Of a stretch of 64,000 bases of DNA, positions 11,601-23,877 are shown piece after piece. The notes beneath the pieces were generated by a model that saw only the letters and a program-made list of their open reading frames with translations, did not search any database and was not told the origin of the DNA. Both the position numbers and the translations under genes were made by a program. Positions within the stretch are counted from its first letter, which is position 1; every line of letters starts with the position of its first letter. This DNA is from Sphaerolaimus hirsutus (lineage: Eukaryota; Nematoda; Chromadorea; Monhysterida; Sphaerolaimidae). Location: assembly GCA_964036195.1 (NCBI GenBank), contig OZ038460.1, positions 7,071,504-7,135,503 on the forward strand, read 5' to 3'.

Positions 11601-14600
11601 GCGCCATAAGCGTTGGTGCTGGAGCACAGAAAACACTATATGCATGTAAATATACATACATAAATATAGTGCGGTTGGCACACCATTGAGTGCATTTAGC
11701 TTTGATTTGGGATGTCAGAAACCGATTTGTAGAGAATACCTCTTGTGTAGTTGAACGATGTGCACTCGCGCACAAAATTTCTACAAACAACGCGAAAATC
11801 GGTACTGAAAGTTGTATTTTCCTTCATGTTTTCTTGTCTCACTCGGGAATGGCGCTCCACACGCTGAAATGTCAACTGGTTTCAGTGTCAACTCGATTTT
11901 AGCTCAATTTTGGTTCCATGACAATTTCAAGGGCACATGCGTAGGGTGTCAACTTTCCGTTTTCCGTTTCCGCTTTCCGCAGGCAAATTTTTTTCCGTTT
12001 CCGTTTCCGTTTTCCGGCTGCTAAGTTTTTTTTCTGCTTCCGTTTCCGTTTTTCTGGCTCATTTTCCGTTTTCCGGTTAAAATTTCAGTTTTTCCGCTTT
12101 TTTTTCTGTTTTCCGGCTCAATTGTGTGTTTTTCCAACTTTTTTCCATTTTCTGGCTCAATTCTCTGTTTTCTGTTTCAGTCAAACTGGTAAACATGCAT
12201 GCAGGTTCTCACTTATGTGAATTGTTTCTATTTCTAGCAAGATTTCTGCAAATTTTTTGATTTCTGGATAAATTTCTGCAATTTTTTACCGTTTCCAGCA
12301 AAATTTCAGCAAATTTTTTCTGTTTCCGGCATAATTTCAGCAAATTTTTCCGTTTCCGTTTTCCGGGCTTTCATTTTTCCATTTTCCGGCAGGTGGAAAT
12401 TTTTTTCCGTTTCCGTTTTCCGGCAAGTGCAAATTTTTTCCGTTTCCGTTTCCGTTTTCCGCCAAAAAGTTTTTGTTGACACCCTACACATGCGACAATG
12501 TCGAAACGGAATCAAGTTTTCCATGTGCATTTGAACATGGTTTCGCAACCCATAAACTGAAACCTTGATGAAAACCGGTTGGTGCAGTTGACATCAGTTG
12601 ACATCCCAATGTCAACTAGTTAAATGGTCTTCATCAAGATTTAAGTTTATGGGTCGCGAAAACTTGTTCAAATGCACATGGCAATATTGATTCCTTTTCG
12701 ACATTGCCACATATGCACTTGAAAATAATCCTGCTACCTAAATTCAGCTAAAATGATTTGACTCCAAACCAGTTGACATCCCAGAATTTCCAGCGTGTGG
12801 AGCGCCAATGGGGGGGTGGTGCAGCCCACACCCCCTGGAGACGCCACTGATGCCAGGCACATGGCGCCGGACATGCATGCATGTCATGCTCTCGCTAGCG
12901 CCAGACTAGCCCTAAAATTGCAAAATGAGAAATTTATTGTGAGGCCTTGCTTTTTTTGGATCCAATAACGAACCCGGACATTTGAAATTACTAACTACTG
13001 ACATCTGTCGGCAGCAAGACCACAAATGCATGGCAAAATCCTAAAAAACAAACCATTTTAGGCCGCCGATATCCTTAGTGCGGGTACACTGATCGTAATC
13101 CAATTGACCATGGACGTCAAAGTGGTACGCGATAGAGCCGACAGCCAATATGGCTGCGAGGTAAATAAGGGAAGGAACAAAGACCACGGTTGTTAAAACG
13201 GGGCCAGGCCTGATACGCACACGTGCCCGATACGCACATATGCCCGTTTTTTTCACTTGACACTTTTTCAAGTGATTTTCAGATATGAGTAATATCAAAA
13301 AAAGTTGCGCGATGACATCAGTGAACTTTTTTCACTTCACTCAAATCTGAAAATCACTTGAAAATGTGTCAAGTGAAAAAACAGTGAAAAATAGCCATTT
13401 TTCACTGTTTTTCACTTGACACTTTTTCAAGTGATTTTCAGATATGAGTGAAGTGAAAAAAGTTCACTAATGTCATTGCGCAACTTTTTTCCACTTTACT
13501 CATATCTGAAAATCACTTGAAAAAGTGTCAAGTGAAAAAAACGGGCATATGTGCGTATCGGGCACGTGTGCGTATCAGGCCTGGCCACTGGAACAAGTGA
13601 AAAAAACGAAATGCAAATGCAGTGCAGTGTGTGAGACAAAAATACAAAGGATGTTAGCATACAGCAGCGAAAGCAGATGCACAGTGTGTATTATGCAGTG
13701 TATACACACCTATCTACCTGCAAGTTTTCCTGAAAGTTATGAGGAAAAAATAACTCCCTCCCTTGAATAACTCCCCACCCTTGAATAACTCCCCCCTCAA
13801 AAACTCTGACGAAAAAATAACTCCCCGGGGGACTTATTCAAGGATATACGGTACGCAATTACTGAGTAAATACGTTTACGTTTCCTTCGGGAAAAAATAC
13901 CAGTACCTACTCACCATTACGCGTACTTTTTGAATGTACGGAATGCAGAAACCGTAATTGAGAAATAGGTATTTGCGGCGCATAAAAAGCAAAAACCACT
14001 CAAATGAACTGAAACGGCTGCAAAATTGGCAGTAGGATTGATATAGAATTAGCGATGGGTGGGGAAAACAACGACTCCCGCTCACAGGGGATTTTGGGGT
14101 TAGCATTTTAGGGGGGGTCTACACTAGCACGTGTTTATATCTCGGGAACCGCCTCGATGAAAAATGTTGAAATTTGGATATATTATGGTTTCAGGTCGGG
14201 ACTCTCTCAGATTTCGACGAAATTTTTCTACGAGCCCCCAGACCGCAGTTAGGGTGGGTCTATAAAAAGATGGTCATTTGCGAAAATTTTGGGTGTTGCT
14301 CAGAAAATGCAAACTTCGCACATCAATTACTCGGCTAGTTCTGGGCCGATTTTGATCGTTCAACACTTAAAATGATCGGCACAACCTGTAGATTCCGTTT
14401 TTGTGGTCGGATAAGTGATGTCTATAGTCCTTATATCGATTTGACCCGGTTTGTCAACACGAAAAATAAATTTTTCTAAACATGCTATCATATACTTTAG
14501 ACTACAAGAATTCATATAAAACAAAAATGAGTTTAATATCTCTTTCCAATCAAAAATTACAGTGCTTCAAACTTTTTCCTCCCATCCACACAAATAACCA

Positions 14601-16542
14601 CAAGATGAAACATGCAATTTCAAAACTCCATATCTCGACCATTTCTCAGCCGATTTTCACCAATCAACACTTGAAATTATCAGAATAACATGGAGATATT
14701 GTTTTTATTCACAGTTTATCTGTTTGCATTTTCATGTATGTTGATTTCAGTCAAGAGTTCGCGTTATTTCCTTGTATGGCAAATCTTATAAAATATAGGC
14801 ATGACCTGGGAACAAAAATGCATGTTTAGAAAAAAATTTTGTTCGTGTTGACAAACCGGGTCAAATCGATATAAGGAATATGGACATCACAAATCCGACC
14901 ACAAAAACGACATCTACAGGTTGTGCCGATCATTTTCAGTGCTGAACGATCAAAATCGGCCCAGAACTAGCCGAGTTATTGATGTGCAATGTTTGCATTT
15001 TCTGAGCAACACCCAAAATTTTCGCAAATGTCTGGGGGCTCGTAGAAAAATTTCGTCGAAATCTGAGAGAGTCCCGACCTAAAACCATAATACATCCAAA
15101 TTTCAATATTTTTCACCAAGCGGTTCCTGAGATATAAACACGTGCTAGGGGTAGACTAGGGTGTCAACTTTCCGTTTTCTGTTTTCCGTTTCCGCTTTCC
15201 GCAGGCAAATTTTTTTTCCGTTTCCGTTTTCCGGCTGCTAAGTTTGTTTTCTGTTTCCGTTTCCGTTTTTCCGGCTCATTTTCCGTTTTCCAGCTAAAAT
15301 TTCAGTTTTTCCGCCTTATTCTGTTTTCCGGCTCAATTGTCTGTTTTTCCAACTTTTTTCCATTTTCTGGCTCAATTCTCTGTTTTCTGTTTCAGTCAAA
15401 CTGGTAAACATGCATGCAGGTTCTCACTTATGTGAATTGTTTCTATTTCTAGCAAGATTTCTGCAAATTTTTTGATTTCTGGATAAATTTCTGCAATTTT
15501 GTTTCCGTTTCCAGCAAAATTTCAGCAAATTTTTTCCGTTTCCGGCATAATTTCAGCAAATTTTTCCGTTTCCATTTGCGTTTTCCGGGCTTTCATTTTT
15601 TCGTTTTCTGGCAGGTGGAAATTTTTTTCCGTTTCCGTTTTCCGGCAAGTGCAAATTTTTTTCCGTTTCCGTTTTCCGCCAAAAAGTTTTTGTTGACACC
15701 CTAGGGTAGACCCCCCCTCCCTAAAATGCTAACCCCAAAATCCCGTGCTCCCGCTTCTACTAAGTTTCCTTCGGTACAAAATAGGAAGAAAAAAATTCGC
15801 TTTTCAGTTTTCCCAGAGTAAAAATACTGGTATTTACGTTTACCCATCTTTTACACAGTGAAAATGAAAAAAAATTACTTTACATTGTCTGTACTCGGAG
15901 TGAATAAAAATAAAATACCTTAAGTTGTTTACCGTATTTCCTCGTAATACCCCCAGGGGGTTTATTTTTTCAGAGTGAGAATTTTGATGGGGGGTCAAAC
16001 AGAGGGGGTATTTCGAGGGGGGCTTATTATTTCGGCAGAACATTTTTGAAATCTCAGTACTAAATTGTCGTTTGAAACGTACGCAGACGTCGAAAAATGC
16101 AACAAAAATCGCCATTTATAAGACTCTAAACACTTAAGTGTGTAAACGCATAAACACTGTTCTCACATAACAGAGTCATTGTTTTTAACGTGTGTTCTGC
16201 ATTGCCCGGATGACAAACCGCAGCCTTTGTCATTTACGCTCTCTATATACTAAATTTGGGGGCGGTATTTCGAGGGGGGTTTATAAGTTCATAGTGTTCT
16301 TGGGGGGGGGGGGGGGTCGTGGGGGGGTATTTCGAGGAAATACGGTACTTTGAAAAAGTTCAGTACTTTTAACTCTGATAAAGACACAAAACACAGGCCA
16401 CGGCGCAAAAACACTCACGGGCGTTGCAATTCGTTACGCAACTGTGCGCCTTCTTGGACCTCTTGAGTTTCAGGCTCGACGATGCAGAAATTGGGCTGTT
16501 ATCAGGGGCCGGCCGCTTGCCACCCGATGCAGCTGACGCCAT
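8624..16542 (-). CDS. MATH-BTB domain protein, paralogue B (complete, 8 exons)
   Basis: Exons are 16542-16419, 13153-13054, 10783-10537, 10469-10399, 10318-10222, 10067-9905, 9125-8980 and 8812-8624. They sum to 1137 nt, 378 aa, with consistent phases. Residues 1-41 are a basic leader (MASAASGGKR). About 42-180 is MATH-like ('IGGLKW', 'NRWEVHFGAV'). About 190-316 is BTB ('VLHVDKA', 'LLSLHSDYFSRILLG', 'LADRFLVPHIRALAERHL'). The rest is a helical BACK-like end ('YNSAMLDDWCMQQL', 'LVMVLERVAQIVEKKP'). It is a probable CUL3-type substrate adaptor by family. The last intron (8813-8979) is entirely an introner-like element. The stop codon TAG at 8624-8626 lies inside a transposon (8344-8633), so the C-terminus was probably altered by insertion. 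Some donors are GTTNGT rather than GTRAGT. Confidence 0.85.
8813..8979 (-). mobile_element. Introner-like element forming the whole last intron of MATH-BTB B
   Basis: On the minus strand the element begins GTGCCAGTCCCAGACCCTGT right after codon CAG, and ends GGTCTGGGACTGCCCCCAG right before codon TAC. Its ends are inverted repeats of one another (CAGTCCCAGACCCTG and complement), continuing into 'TGTCAAATGTCATG'-type arms. It therefore supplies both the GT donor and the pyrimidine-AG acceptor. In paralogue C the same codons (GCC GAC CAC TAC AAC) are contiguous, so the intron is an insertion into coding sequence. Confidence 0.88.
9580..9819. repeat. MITE with tatactcggcggac ends
   Basis: 'atatactcggcggaccgc' to 'gtccgccgcgccgagtatac'. 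Also at 47843-48034 (ATG4 intron) and about 63563-63754 (DAPK intron); one end at about 1130-1140. It probably inserts at TA. Confidence 0.65.
10860..11240. mobile_element. hAT-like MITE, TAGGGTGTCAA ends, ccgttt-rich, 8-bp TSD
   Basis: Ends are TAGGGTGTCAA and TTTGACACCCTA. The flanks GTGGTTAC (10852-10859 and 11241-11248) are a perfect 8-bp target duplication. The interior is almost all pyrimidine 'tttccgttttcc' text. Confidence 0.85.
11942..12486. mobile_element. hAT-like MITE, TAGGGTGTCAA family
   Basis: It has the same termini and pyrimidine-rich interior as 10860-11240. The target duplication is CACATGCG on both sides. It is nested in an older foldback element (about 11849-12808) whose two arms carry 'ccacacgct' and 'gttgacat'. 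Confidence 0.85.
13202..13586. repeat. Long near-perfect foldback next to MATH-BTB B exon 2
   Basis: The arms 'ggccaggcctgatacgcac' and complement continue through 'tttcacttgacactttttcaag' to a short centre, giving about 385 bp that can fold into one hairpin. It begins 48 bases upstream of exon 2 in the intron. Confidence 0.85.
14088..15744. repeat. Large foldback element interrupted by a hAT-like MITE
   Basis: Left arm 'gattttggggttagcatttta' and right arm 'taaaatgctaaccccaaaatc' extend inward for about 350 bp each ('gtctgggggctcgtagaaaa' and complement). The right arm is split by the element at 15157-15703 and its GGGTAGAC duplication. It lies in the first intron of MATH-BTB B. Confidence 0.8.
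15157..15703. mobile_element. hAT-like MITE, TAGGGTGTCAA family
   Basis: Perfect duplication GGGTAGAC flanks the element, which interrupts the right arm of the foldback at 14088-15744. It is nearly identical to the copy at 11942-12486, so recent. Confidence 0.85.
15931..16346. repeat. MITE with taccgtatttcctcg ends
   Basis: The two ends are 'taccgtatttcctcg' and 'cgaggaaatacggta', with G-rich 'gggggtatttcgagg' text inside. Related copies: about 660-770, 13750-13853, 29930-31036, 53478-53824 and 58985-59155. Confidence 0.7.
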
Positions 16543-18677
16543 GTTGACAAAAATATCGACAAGAATTTGGGTTTTAAAATGGATCCAGGTAAACTGTGTG
16601 AATTTTTTTTAGTAATTGATTCGAGGCGGGCGGTGTGGAAACAACACCGACAGATATAGAAGTGTTCTGAAAGACAACAGAAGACAATTTCTTTTTGGAA
16701 TACGTAACTTTTCATTATGTTTAATTTTATTAAGGAACATGTAATTTGCATATTTCTCAAGTTGGGCCAAAAGTAGGGTAAATGCGTGAATTATATACAT
16801 ACGTTCACTGCGCGACCAAATTCACTGTGAATGAAGCTACTATTCAGTCCGGCAACAAAATGAACACCTGAGATGAACAACACAAAATGACAGCAACAGA
16901 TTAAACAGGAGGTAATGGCCCTGCGCACACTAGATTTCACACGAAATTTCGAAAACTCATAAATGAGCTTTGAACGTGTTTGGGTTTTCCACAATGAGTC
17001 ATTTTTAATCTCCGTCAACAGTAGTTGACGGCCACCTCATTGTAGAAAACTCAACTGCGTTCTCAGCTGATTTGTGAGTTTTCGAAATTTCGTGTGAAAA
17101 CTAGTGTGCGCAGGCACAATAAAGCAAAAAGGCAACAAATCAATCAAATTTAGCTAATAAGAGCAACAAAGTCACGCTTGCAGAAATTTGAAATGAAGGC
17201 ACTTTTCAGCCTTCTACAGTCTATATTTTGAGCTACCGCGAGCCGCCCCACTTAATTTTTTCACTTATCTTTCCCTGAGAATGAGCACTTCCTATCTATC
17301 CAGCCCCCACGAAGGTCAAAATCCTGGAGACCCCTGCAACGTTCCTATGTGATAAAGCGTAGTTAATTTGATAGATATTGCGACACTTGATTTCAACTTT
17401 TTTCTGCAAGTTTGATGCTTAAAAATTTTGTTCTTGTTTTTAAGTTGACATTCAGTTGACACGAATTTGCCATGTCAACTAAAAATTGTGTTTGGGCCCC
17501 ACAGAACAGTTGGGCAGAACAGTTGCAAGTTGATGGTATTACCTCGAATTATTCCATCTTGAATTGACCCTAGGGTTCAAACGATATATCATATCGAATA
17601 TCGAATATCGGATATCGACCATTTTTTAATATCGAATATCGATATCGAAAATTTTGAAAAAATATCGAATATCGATATCGAAAATTTTGAAAAAATATCG
17701 AATATCGACCATTTTTTCGATATATCAAACCTGTATTGTGTCCCCAAATTTACTTTTCATTTTCATTTTGAGATGTTTATGGTTGATCTGATGTGCTTAT
17801 AGTATTGTATTTGATGAGTAAAAGTACAGTATTTATAATGTCATTGTTGTTGGAGTGCTAAATCTGAAGCCAGAAATACGCTGATATACTTTTTTTGCAA
17901 CATGCCCTTAAGCAATAAGGTTAGGATGAACTGTATAATCTACCAATTGTTATTTGTCCGATACACTTTGATTCATCATGTTTTTCTTCTATTTTCTACC
18001 ATTGAGTGATGTAAAGCTTGTTAAAATCACTCGCACCATTCAAATTTCATTAAAGAGATGATTAAACAACTGTGCAACCACATGAAAATACAATATGCCA
18101 CTTGAAATATGCCTTGCTATACCAAAAGCATATCGCAATATCGAAAATATCGAAATATCGAATATGGACCATTTTTCAATATCGAATATCGAATATCGAT
18201 ATCGAGGTTCCATATCGTATCGATATCGAATATCGAGTTTCAGAAAAAAATATCGAATATCGATATCGAAAATTTTGAGAAAATATCGAATATCGATATC
18301 GAAGTCATATCGTTTGAACCCTAATTGATACCCCCTCGAAATACCCACCATTTCCGATCCTACACGAAATTTTCTGACGAAATAATAACCTTCTTTAAAT
18401 AATCCCTTGAATTATGCCGCCTCAAAATTTGCTGTAGAAATAATACTCTAGAATTAAGCCCCCTGGGTGTATTTTGAGGAAATGCGGTAAATAATTCACG
18501 GTTTTGCTGAATAAAGCTAACAGGTTGCCAGCTACAAGCAATGCAAGTGAGCTCTCAAAACTGGACTCGTGAATGCGAAGTCATTACAAAGAGAAACGCC
18601 TTGAAATAATTGTAAAAGTGAAGATCCTTCAGACATTTACGTAATGAGGAAATTTTACCTTAGAAGCGTAACAAAAA
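16543..18677. other. Spacer between MATH-BTB B and C: repeats, no gene seen
   Basis: Contains AT-rich promoter-side DNA of paralogue B, the foldback 16918-17120, the atatcg element 17571-18323 and 'aataactcc'-type MITE text at 18325-18490. No exon recognised. Confidence 0.6.
17571..18323. mobile_element. hAT-like MITE, TAGGGTTCAAACG ends, atatcg arrays
   Basis: Ends TAGGGTTCAAACGATA and TATCGTTTGAACCCTA enclose arrays of 'atatcgaatatcgatatcg'. The flanking duplication is imperfect (ATTGACCC / ATTGATAC). It lies in the spacer between MATH-BTB B and C. Confidence 0.75.
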
Positions 18678-18959
18678 TCAAAAATCTGGATCGTAACGTT
18701 TAGATCCCTCCTGCAACTCGGCAACCCTTTCCAAGACCAACTGCATACTATCTTTGGTCAGTTTGGACAAATCGTTCTGCTTTATGAATCGCGTGCACCT
18801 GCAGAGTCTGGTTGCTATACGGTATTGAAAATCGAGTTTCTTTTCATACGATAAATCCATACCAAATTAATAGTTTTGAAACAAAATCAGATCAAATTGA
18901 TACCAAAAGATAAAATAAATGTGGTAATTTGAATGTTGAGCAATTATCGAACAGGGATT

Positions 18960-19470
18960 TAGCACAGGGGTATCTTGAATTTTGACTCCCCGGGTGGTTG
19001 GATAGATAGCTGTGCGGCCTTCAGGATAGATAGATAGCTGGAAAAAAATTTGGGGGGAGGGTTGGGGGGTTGTGGTGGTCCGATATACAGGCTAATTCAG
19101 GGTGTAGAAGAAAGAAAAGGGAGGAAAATCGCTAAAAGTAGGTGTAAAATAGCTCAAAATGGGTATACAAGAGCTTATCGTACTAAAAATAACTGAAAAT
19201 AGGTAAATAGGAACAACAACTAGTATTTTGGAGGTGAAAATGTATAAAAAGGTATGAAAAATAGCGATTTTGAGCGAAAATTGGGGTATAGTTTCTCAAA
19301 AAGAACTCCAGATAGGTAGATAGCTGAGCGATTTGGGGGGGGGGGTTTAGGGGATAGTAGCCCAAAATTTTGCCTCCGGGATAGATAGATAGCTGAGCGG
19401 CCTGCAAGATAGATAGATAGCTGGGCGGTTTGGGGGGTAACCCCTTCCCCCCATTCAAGACCCCTCATTT
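18960..19470. repeat. 'agctatctatctat' repeat with mirrored arms
   Basis: Poly-pyrimidine/purine arms with 'gatagatagctg' and 'aaaaatcgctaaaa' text. The same family is at about 960-1130, 2150-3180, 7400-7720, 40680-40905 with 41840-42060 (split by the element 40922-41831), 47460-47830 and 52320-52540. Confidence 0.75.
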
Positions 19471-21511
19471 AGCAGAGGGGCTGGAGGAGGCTAGTAACAG
19501 AGGACGCCGCTTTGGATATTCATAGGGATGGCCAGGGGTTTTTTTTCAAATGTTTTTTATTACAAAAAAACGTTTTATTTAGAAAAAACCGACCAGCGAA
19601 ACCGTTATTTTTAAACCTTGGCAAAATTTTTTAGTAGTGAGCACTAGGTACTTTGCATTTTTTTGCGCGCAAGCGCGCAATTTCACATGCCCATTATCAT
19701 TGGTGGTTGTTTTCATCGGTTTTAAGGCATCTTTTAGTGTGAAAGCTTCCATTTGTTCATACTATTGGCGCTACGCACACTGCAAAGTTTAACGATCGGG
19801 TCCGGACGTTTTAATATCCACCCGGCCATAATTATAAAGTTAGTTCGGACGATTTTATTTACGACACATCTAAAAACTACTGAAAATTGAGTCGGTTTGG
19901 ACGATTTTTAATTCCACCCCCTCTTTTTAATTCTGCCTTTGAATTCCACCCATGCAAAAATCGTCCGAACTTACCATTACACTGTGCAGTGTGCGGTGCG
20001 CCAATAAGCCGTGATATGTTAGTGTAGTATATAAATATCCTGTCAATGTGCCTCCATATACCTGTACAGTGTGAAAAATCACTGCTTATGAATTAGCCTT
20101 CTAATGTAATCTAATTTAAACACTATTCCATGGCCAACTTCACTTGAAGTCAAAAACATTCTGTCATGAATCTGTGTATTCAGCTGTTTTTTGTCTACAC
20201 GATTCAGAGCGTTTTTACCGCACTATTTCCCCTCTATCTCCACTTCACCGGCCGCTTGCCGCTGCAGTGCACTGCACTGGGCCCGGAGGTCCAGGTTATA
20301 AATGTGTGTGTAAATTTTAAGGAAACGTGTCCGAAGACGGTAGGTTTTTCAGAACGTGCAGTGAACCACTCGGGGCTTACGCTGTTCCGTTTCCCGCAGC
20401 ACGCACAGCGCCTACACTTAGCACAAGCAGCGCAGTAATTAGAGCAGTTGTTAATTAGCAACTTAGGGAAAACAGTTAGTACTTAGTGCCAATACAAAAA
20501 GGGGGTCCAAGTTGGGTTGAGAAGAGAGTTTATTTTTTAGGGCAATGGAAGAACAGTAGCGGCAGAGTAGAAGCAAAATCAATTTTCGCTGAATCGAAGA
20601 ATTGGGTGAAAAATAACAATTTCAGCTACTTATAAGGCAATTGAAACTACCATAATCGACGTGAATAAAAACTAAAAAAGGCATAATTTCATGAAGGTAC
20701 ATAATCACTTCTAAATCACATAAGCTCTGATGCGAATACTTAGTAAAATCATAATGTACAGATACTCATAAAAAAGCATAACTAATTAAGCTAATAAATA
20801 AAAAAAGGGGCGGTAACAATTAAGATTAGCTTATAAATGATAACTGAAAAAGCTTCGTGCGACATGGAGCTTAACATATTAATTACTGGCTTACTTAGTA
20901 CCACAATGACTTACTTTCATAATTACCTACAAATCCCTACTTAATCCAATATAATCTAAAACAAATAACAACGCAGTGCAATGCATACTTACAAAGAACG
21001 GGAATGGAAGAAATATGGCTAAGGGCAATTACGACATCATAAATTACTATAGAAAATCAAGCTAATAAGTAATTAGACAACTAATACAAGCTTACAACTA
21101 ATGTTAATTAATTAAAATACAAAGGTGATTAATTAAGCTCGTGGAAATGAAAGGCACTGGCATGAGACGATGTGTACAATAATTTGTAGATGTCACATGG
21201 GAACTTTGCGCGGGGGCTTTGTATTCATGAGTTACGGTAGCTAGTAGAATGTTCGTGGGCGCAAAATGCTTATCACCTCCAACCCCGCGACCCACTATTG
21301 TGACTATCCGGTCAGCTAGCGCCCGTGAGAAAGGTTTCAGCCCGATGGCCACACCCTTCCGAGCGCAAGGGGATATTTATGCTGGGGCGGCGGAAAAGTA
21401 TTTTTTTAGACTGCGACTTGTCACTTGGGGCGTTATCAGAAGCTGTTCCTACCACCCACCGGTACTAGATGACGCACAACAATCTAGTCAACATGGGGAG
21501 GAACACGGAAC

Positions 21512-21833
21512 TAGGGTGTCAAAAAAAATGTTTTACGGAAAACGGAAAACGGAAAGGTAAAATTTTTTCACTTTACGGAAAACGGAAACGGAAAGGTAAA
21601 AATTTTTCAGCCGGAAAACGGAAAAATGGGCCGGAAAAATGGAAACGGAAAGGTAAAAAATTTTCAGCTGCCGGAAAACGGAAAACGGAAAGGTAAAAAT
21701 TTTTCAGCTGCCGGAAAACGGAAAACGGAAAGGTAAAATTTTTTCGGCTGCCGGAAAACGGAAAACGGAAAGGTAAAAATTTTTCCTGCAGAAAGGCGGA
21801 AATGGAAAACGGAAACGGAACTTTGACACCCTA
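21512..21833. mobile_element. hAT-like MITE, TAGGGTGTCAA family (reverse orientation)
   Basis: The interior reads 'ggaaaacggaaaggtaaa' on this strand. Flanks are CACGGAAC / CACAGAAC, an 8-bp duplication with one mismatch. Confidence 0.75.
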
Positions 21834-22209
21834 CACAGAACAGTATTTATTTTGGTATTTTTTGAGTGAAATTCATTGTTCCTGGCTTCCGGTCGCCACC
21901 TACTTATCAGTTGTCAGTCTCCGCCTCTGCCCAAAGATAAGTAAAGGGTGGAATGTGCATTAGACCGCCCAGAAAGTCACAACAGTGTGCCGGCGACATC
22001 AAAGGCGTCCACACGCCGCGCCGCGGCATTTTAAAGTGAAAAATGTGAAATTCCCCTCTCACCTTGTACCACGTGGAATGTAGCTTACACTTAGACTAGA
22101 CATAACTTAGCTAACTTTACCTAAATAGTATTGGCGCTTCGAAAATAGCAGTTAACATGGGGGATAAGGAAACGAAAATGTGCAAAGCACTACAACCACT
22201 ATAAACATG

Positions 22210-22350
22210 GCGAACTCGGTCTGCCAGTGTAGCGGCGTCGATCTTGCGATGCAGTGCTCTGCCGGGGTACTGCGCAGCCCACTGCATGGCCGCGCCTGCC
22301 GCGCAGGCCCCGTAGCCGTCGAAAAGCCGTCAAAATATCTGAAAAGATTT
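22210..22350 (-). other. GC-rich coding-like segment, unrecognised
   Basis: Read on the minus strand this block gives 'DGYGACAAGAAMQWAAQY' with third-position GC bias like the real exons of the window. No acceptor fits that frame cleanly (an in-frame TGA precedes it) and I do not recognise a family. It could be an exon of an unseen gene or a captured gene fragment inside the 19523-22826 element. Confidence 0.25.
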
Positions 22351-22574
22351 ATTCAAATTTAGTTTACAAAACACGTAGCAGTTTACGTTCCGTGAATTAT
22401 TATTGCATTTGGTTGTCTAAAATTTTGTGGGGTGGTGTCTTTCCCATCGTAAAAAATGCTCTTACAATTCGACAAAAGCTGATATATGTAATAAGTCGAC
22501 ATAAAACAGATACCTATTTTTGACAGAAATCACCACTTATAATGATATCCCATGGCTCCACGGCCATTCAATGG

Positions 22575-22575
<1 letters not shown>

Positions 22576-22647
<72 letters not shown>
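22576..22647. repeat. (TA)n microsatellite, about 36 units
   Basis: Uninterrupted TA dinucleotides. Confidence 0.95.
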
Positions 22648-22648
<1 letters not shown>

Positions 22649-23877
22649 CATCACAAAGTACTGTCACCTGTCTGATTTACCTGTATATGTTGACTCATGA
22701 CCATATCTGGTAGCATTTGAAAAAATAAAATTACCCTACGTTTAACCTTTTAAAATAAAACCGTTTTTGAAAAAAAACGCTGTTTATTCCTTGTTGTTGA
22801 AAAAAAACTTTTTTCGGCCATCGCTAAATATTCATTTCTGAAATTCAAACAAGAAATAATGAAAAATGATTTTGCTGGTCAAGTTTGGTGATCGTTGCAC
22901 CACTGCACGACCGAGGCCTAGTACACATCTAAACCCATTAGTATTACACATCTAGACCCGCCACCCATCTAATTATACCCTTCATACATCTATGCTCTTT
23001 ACACGTCTAAATACCCCATAGATGCGTAATTGGGCTTAGATGTGTGATGAGTCTGATGGTGTGATAATTTCACCACTGCCCGACTGAGGCCTAGTATACA
23101 TCTTAACTAATTACACATCTGGACCCATAACACATCTAAGCCCATTACGCATCTATGGGGGTTTAGATATGTAATGGGCCTAGATGTGATGGTTAGAATT
23201 AGATGTGTGGCGGCTATAGATGTGTAATCGTTTTAGCTGTGTACCGGACCCCACTACACTTGTACACTATTGTTGTGCAACCGCATATTGTGCCACCAAG
23301 CGACCTGTTAGAAGTGGACAACTGTCGCATGCACCAGTCGTCTAGCTTCGCCAAGTTGTAGTGGTCGGCGATGAGCACCTTGCTGAACACGGCGCCCATG
23401 TCCTCCACCTGGCCGTCCACGTACAAGTGCCGCTCTGCGAGCGCGCTGACGCGGGGCATTAGGAAACGGTCGGCCAGCGACAGAACCGCAATCGCCTCGG
23501 TATCGTCTGCGTTTGGGCGGTAGTGATGTAATGGCGATTTTTTTTATTCAGGCTTATTTGTACTGTAAACCCACTGGTGGTAGACCCCGCCGTTGTGTAT
23601 TTTAGGGGGTATTGGCATGGCAGGACGTTGGCGGCAGCGGGTTTACATGACTAATACAGTACATACAGTAATACAAGTAGTACAGTACAGTTTAGCTAGG
23701 GCTGCAGTGCGCGTGCACCCACATTGTTTTTGGCAATATTTTGATGATACCACTCAAAGAAAAATTGAAAAAATAATCATTTGTTACGCGTTAAACTTGT
23801 TTTCAATTTTTCTTTGAGCAGTCTCATCAGAATAGTGACAGAAAATATGCGAGTGGGTACTAACTGCGGACCTAGCT

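Larger units (their letters stand above)
19523..22826. mobile_element. Candidate 3.3-kb hAT-like element with unique cargo
   Basis: Ends TAGGGATGGCC and GGCCATCGCTA (one mismatch), flanked by GATATTCA / AATATTCA. Subterminal 'ggttttttttcaaa' and 'aacgttttattt' text is similar in both arms. Inside are a small MITE (about 19765-20006, 'gcacactgcaaagt' ends), a nested TAGGGTGTCAA element (21512-21833), a (TA)n run and about 2 kb of otherwise unique AT-rich DNA with short GC-rich blocks. I see no intact transposase. Confidence 0.5.

Noticed and set aside
18040-18351. Frames of 'ISNIEYRYR' in atatcg arrays (also near 30150-30340)
   Set aside because: Repeat translation within hAT-like MITEs.
20234-20461. 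Cys-rich minus-strand frame 'CAACAKCRRCACCGKRN'
   Set aside because: No splice sites or family match; the second half is AT-rich and the frame is not supported by any neighbour.
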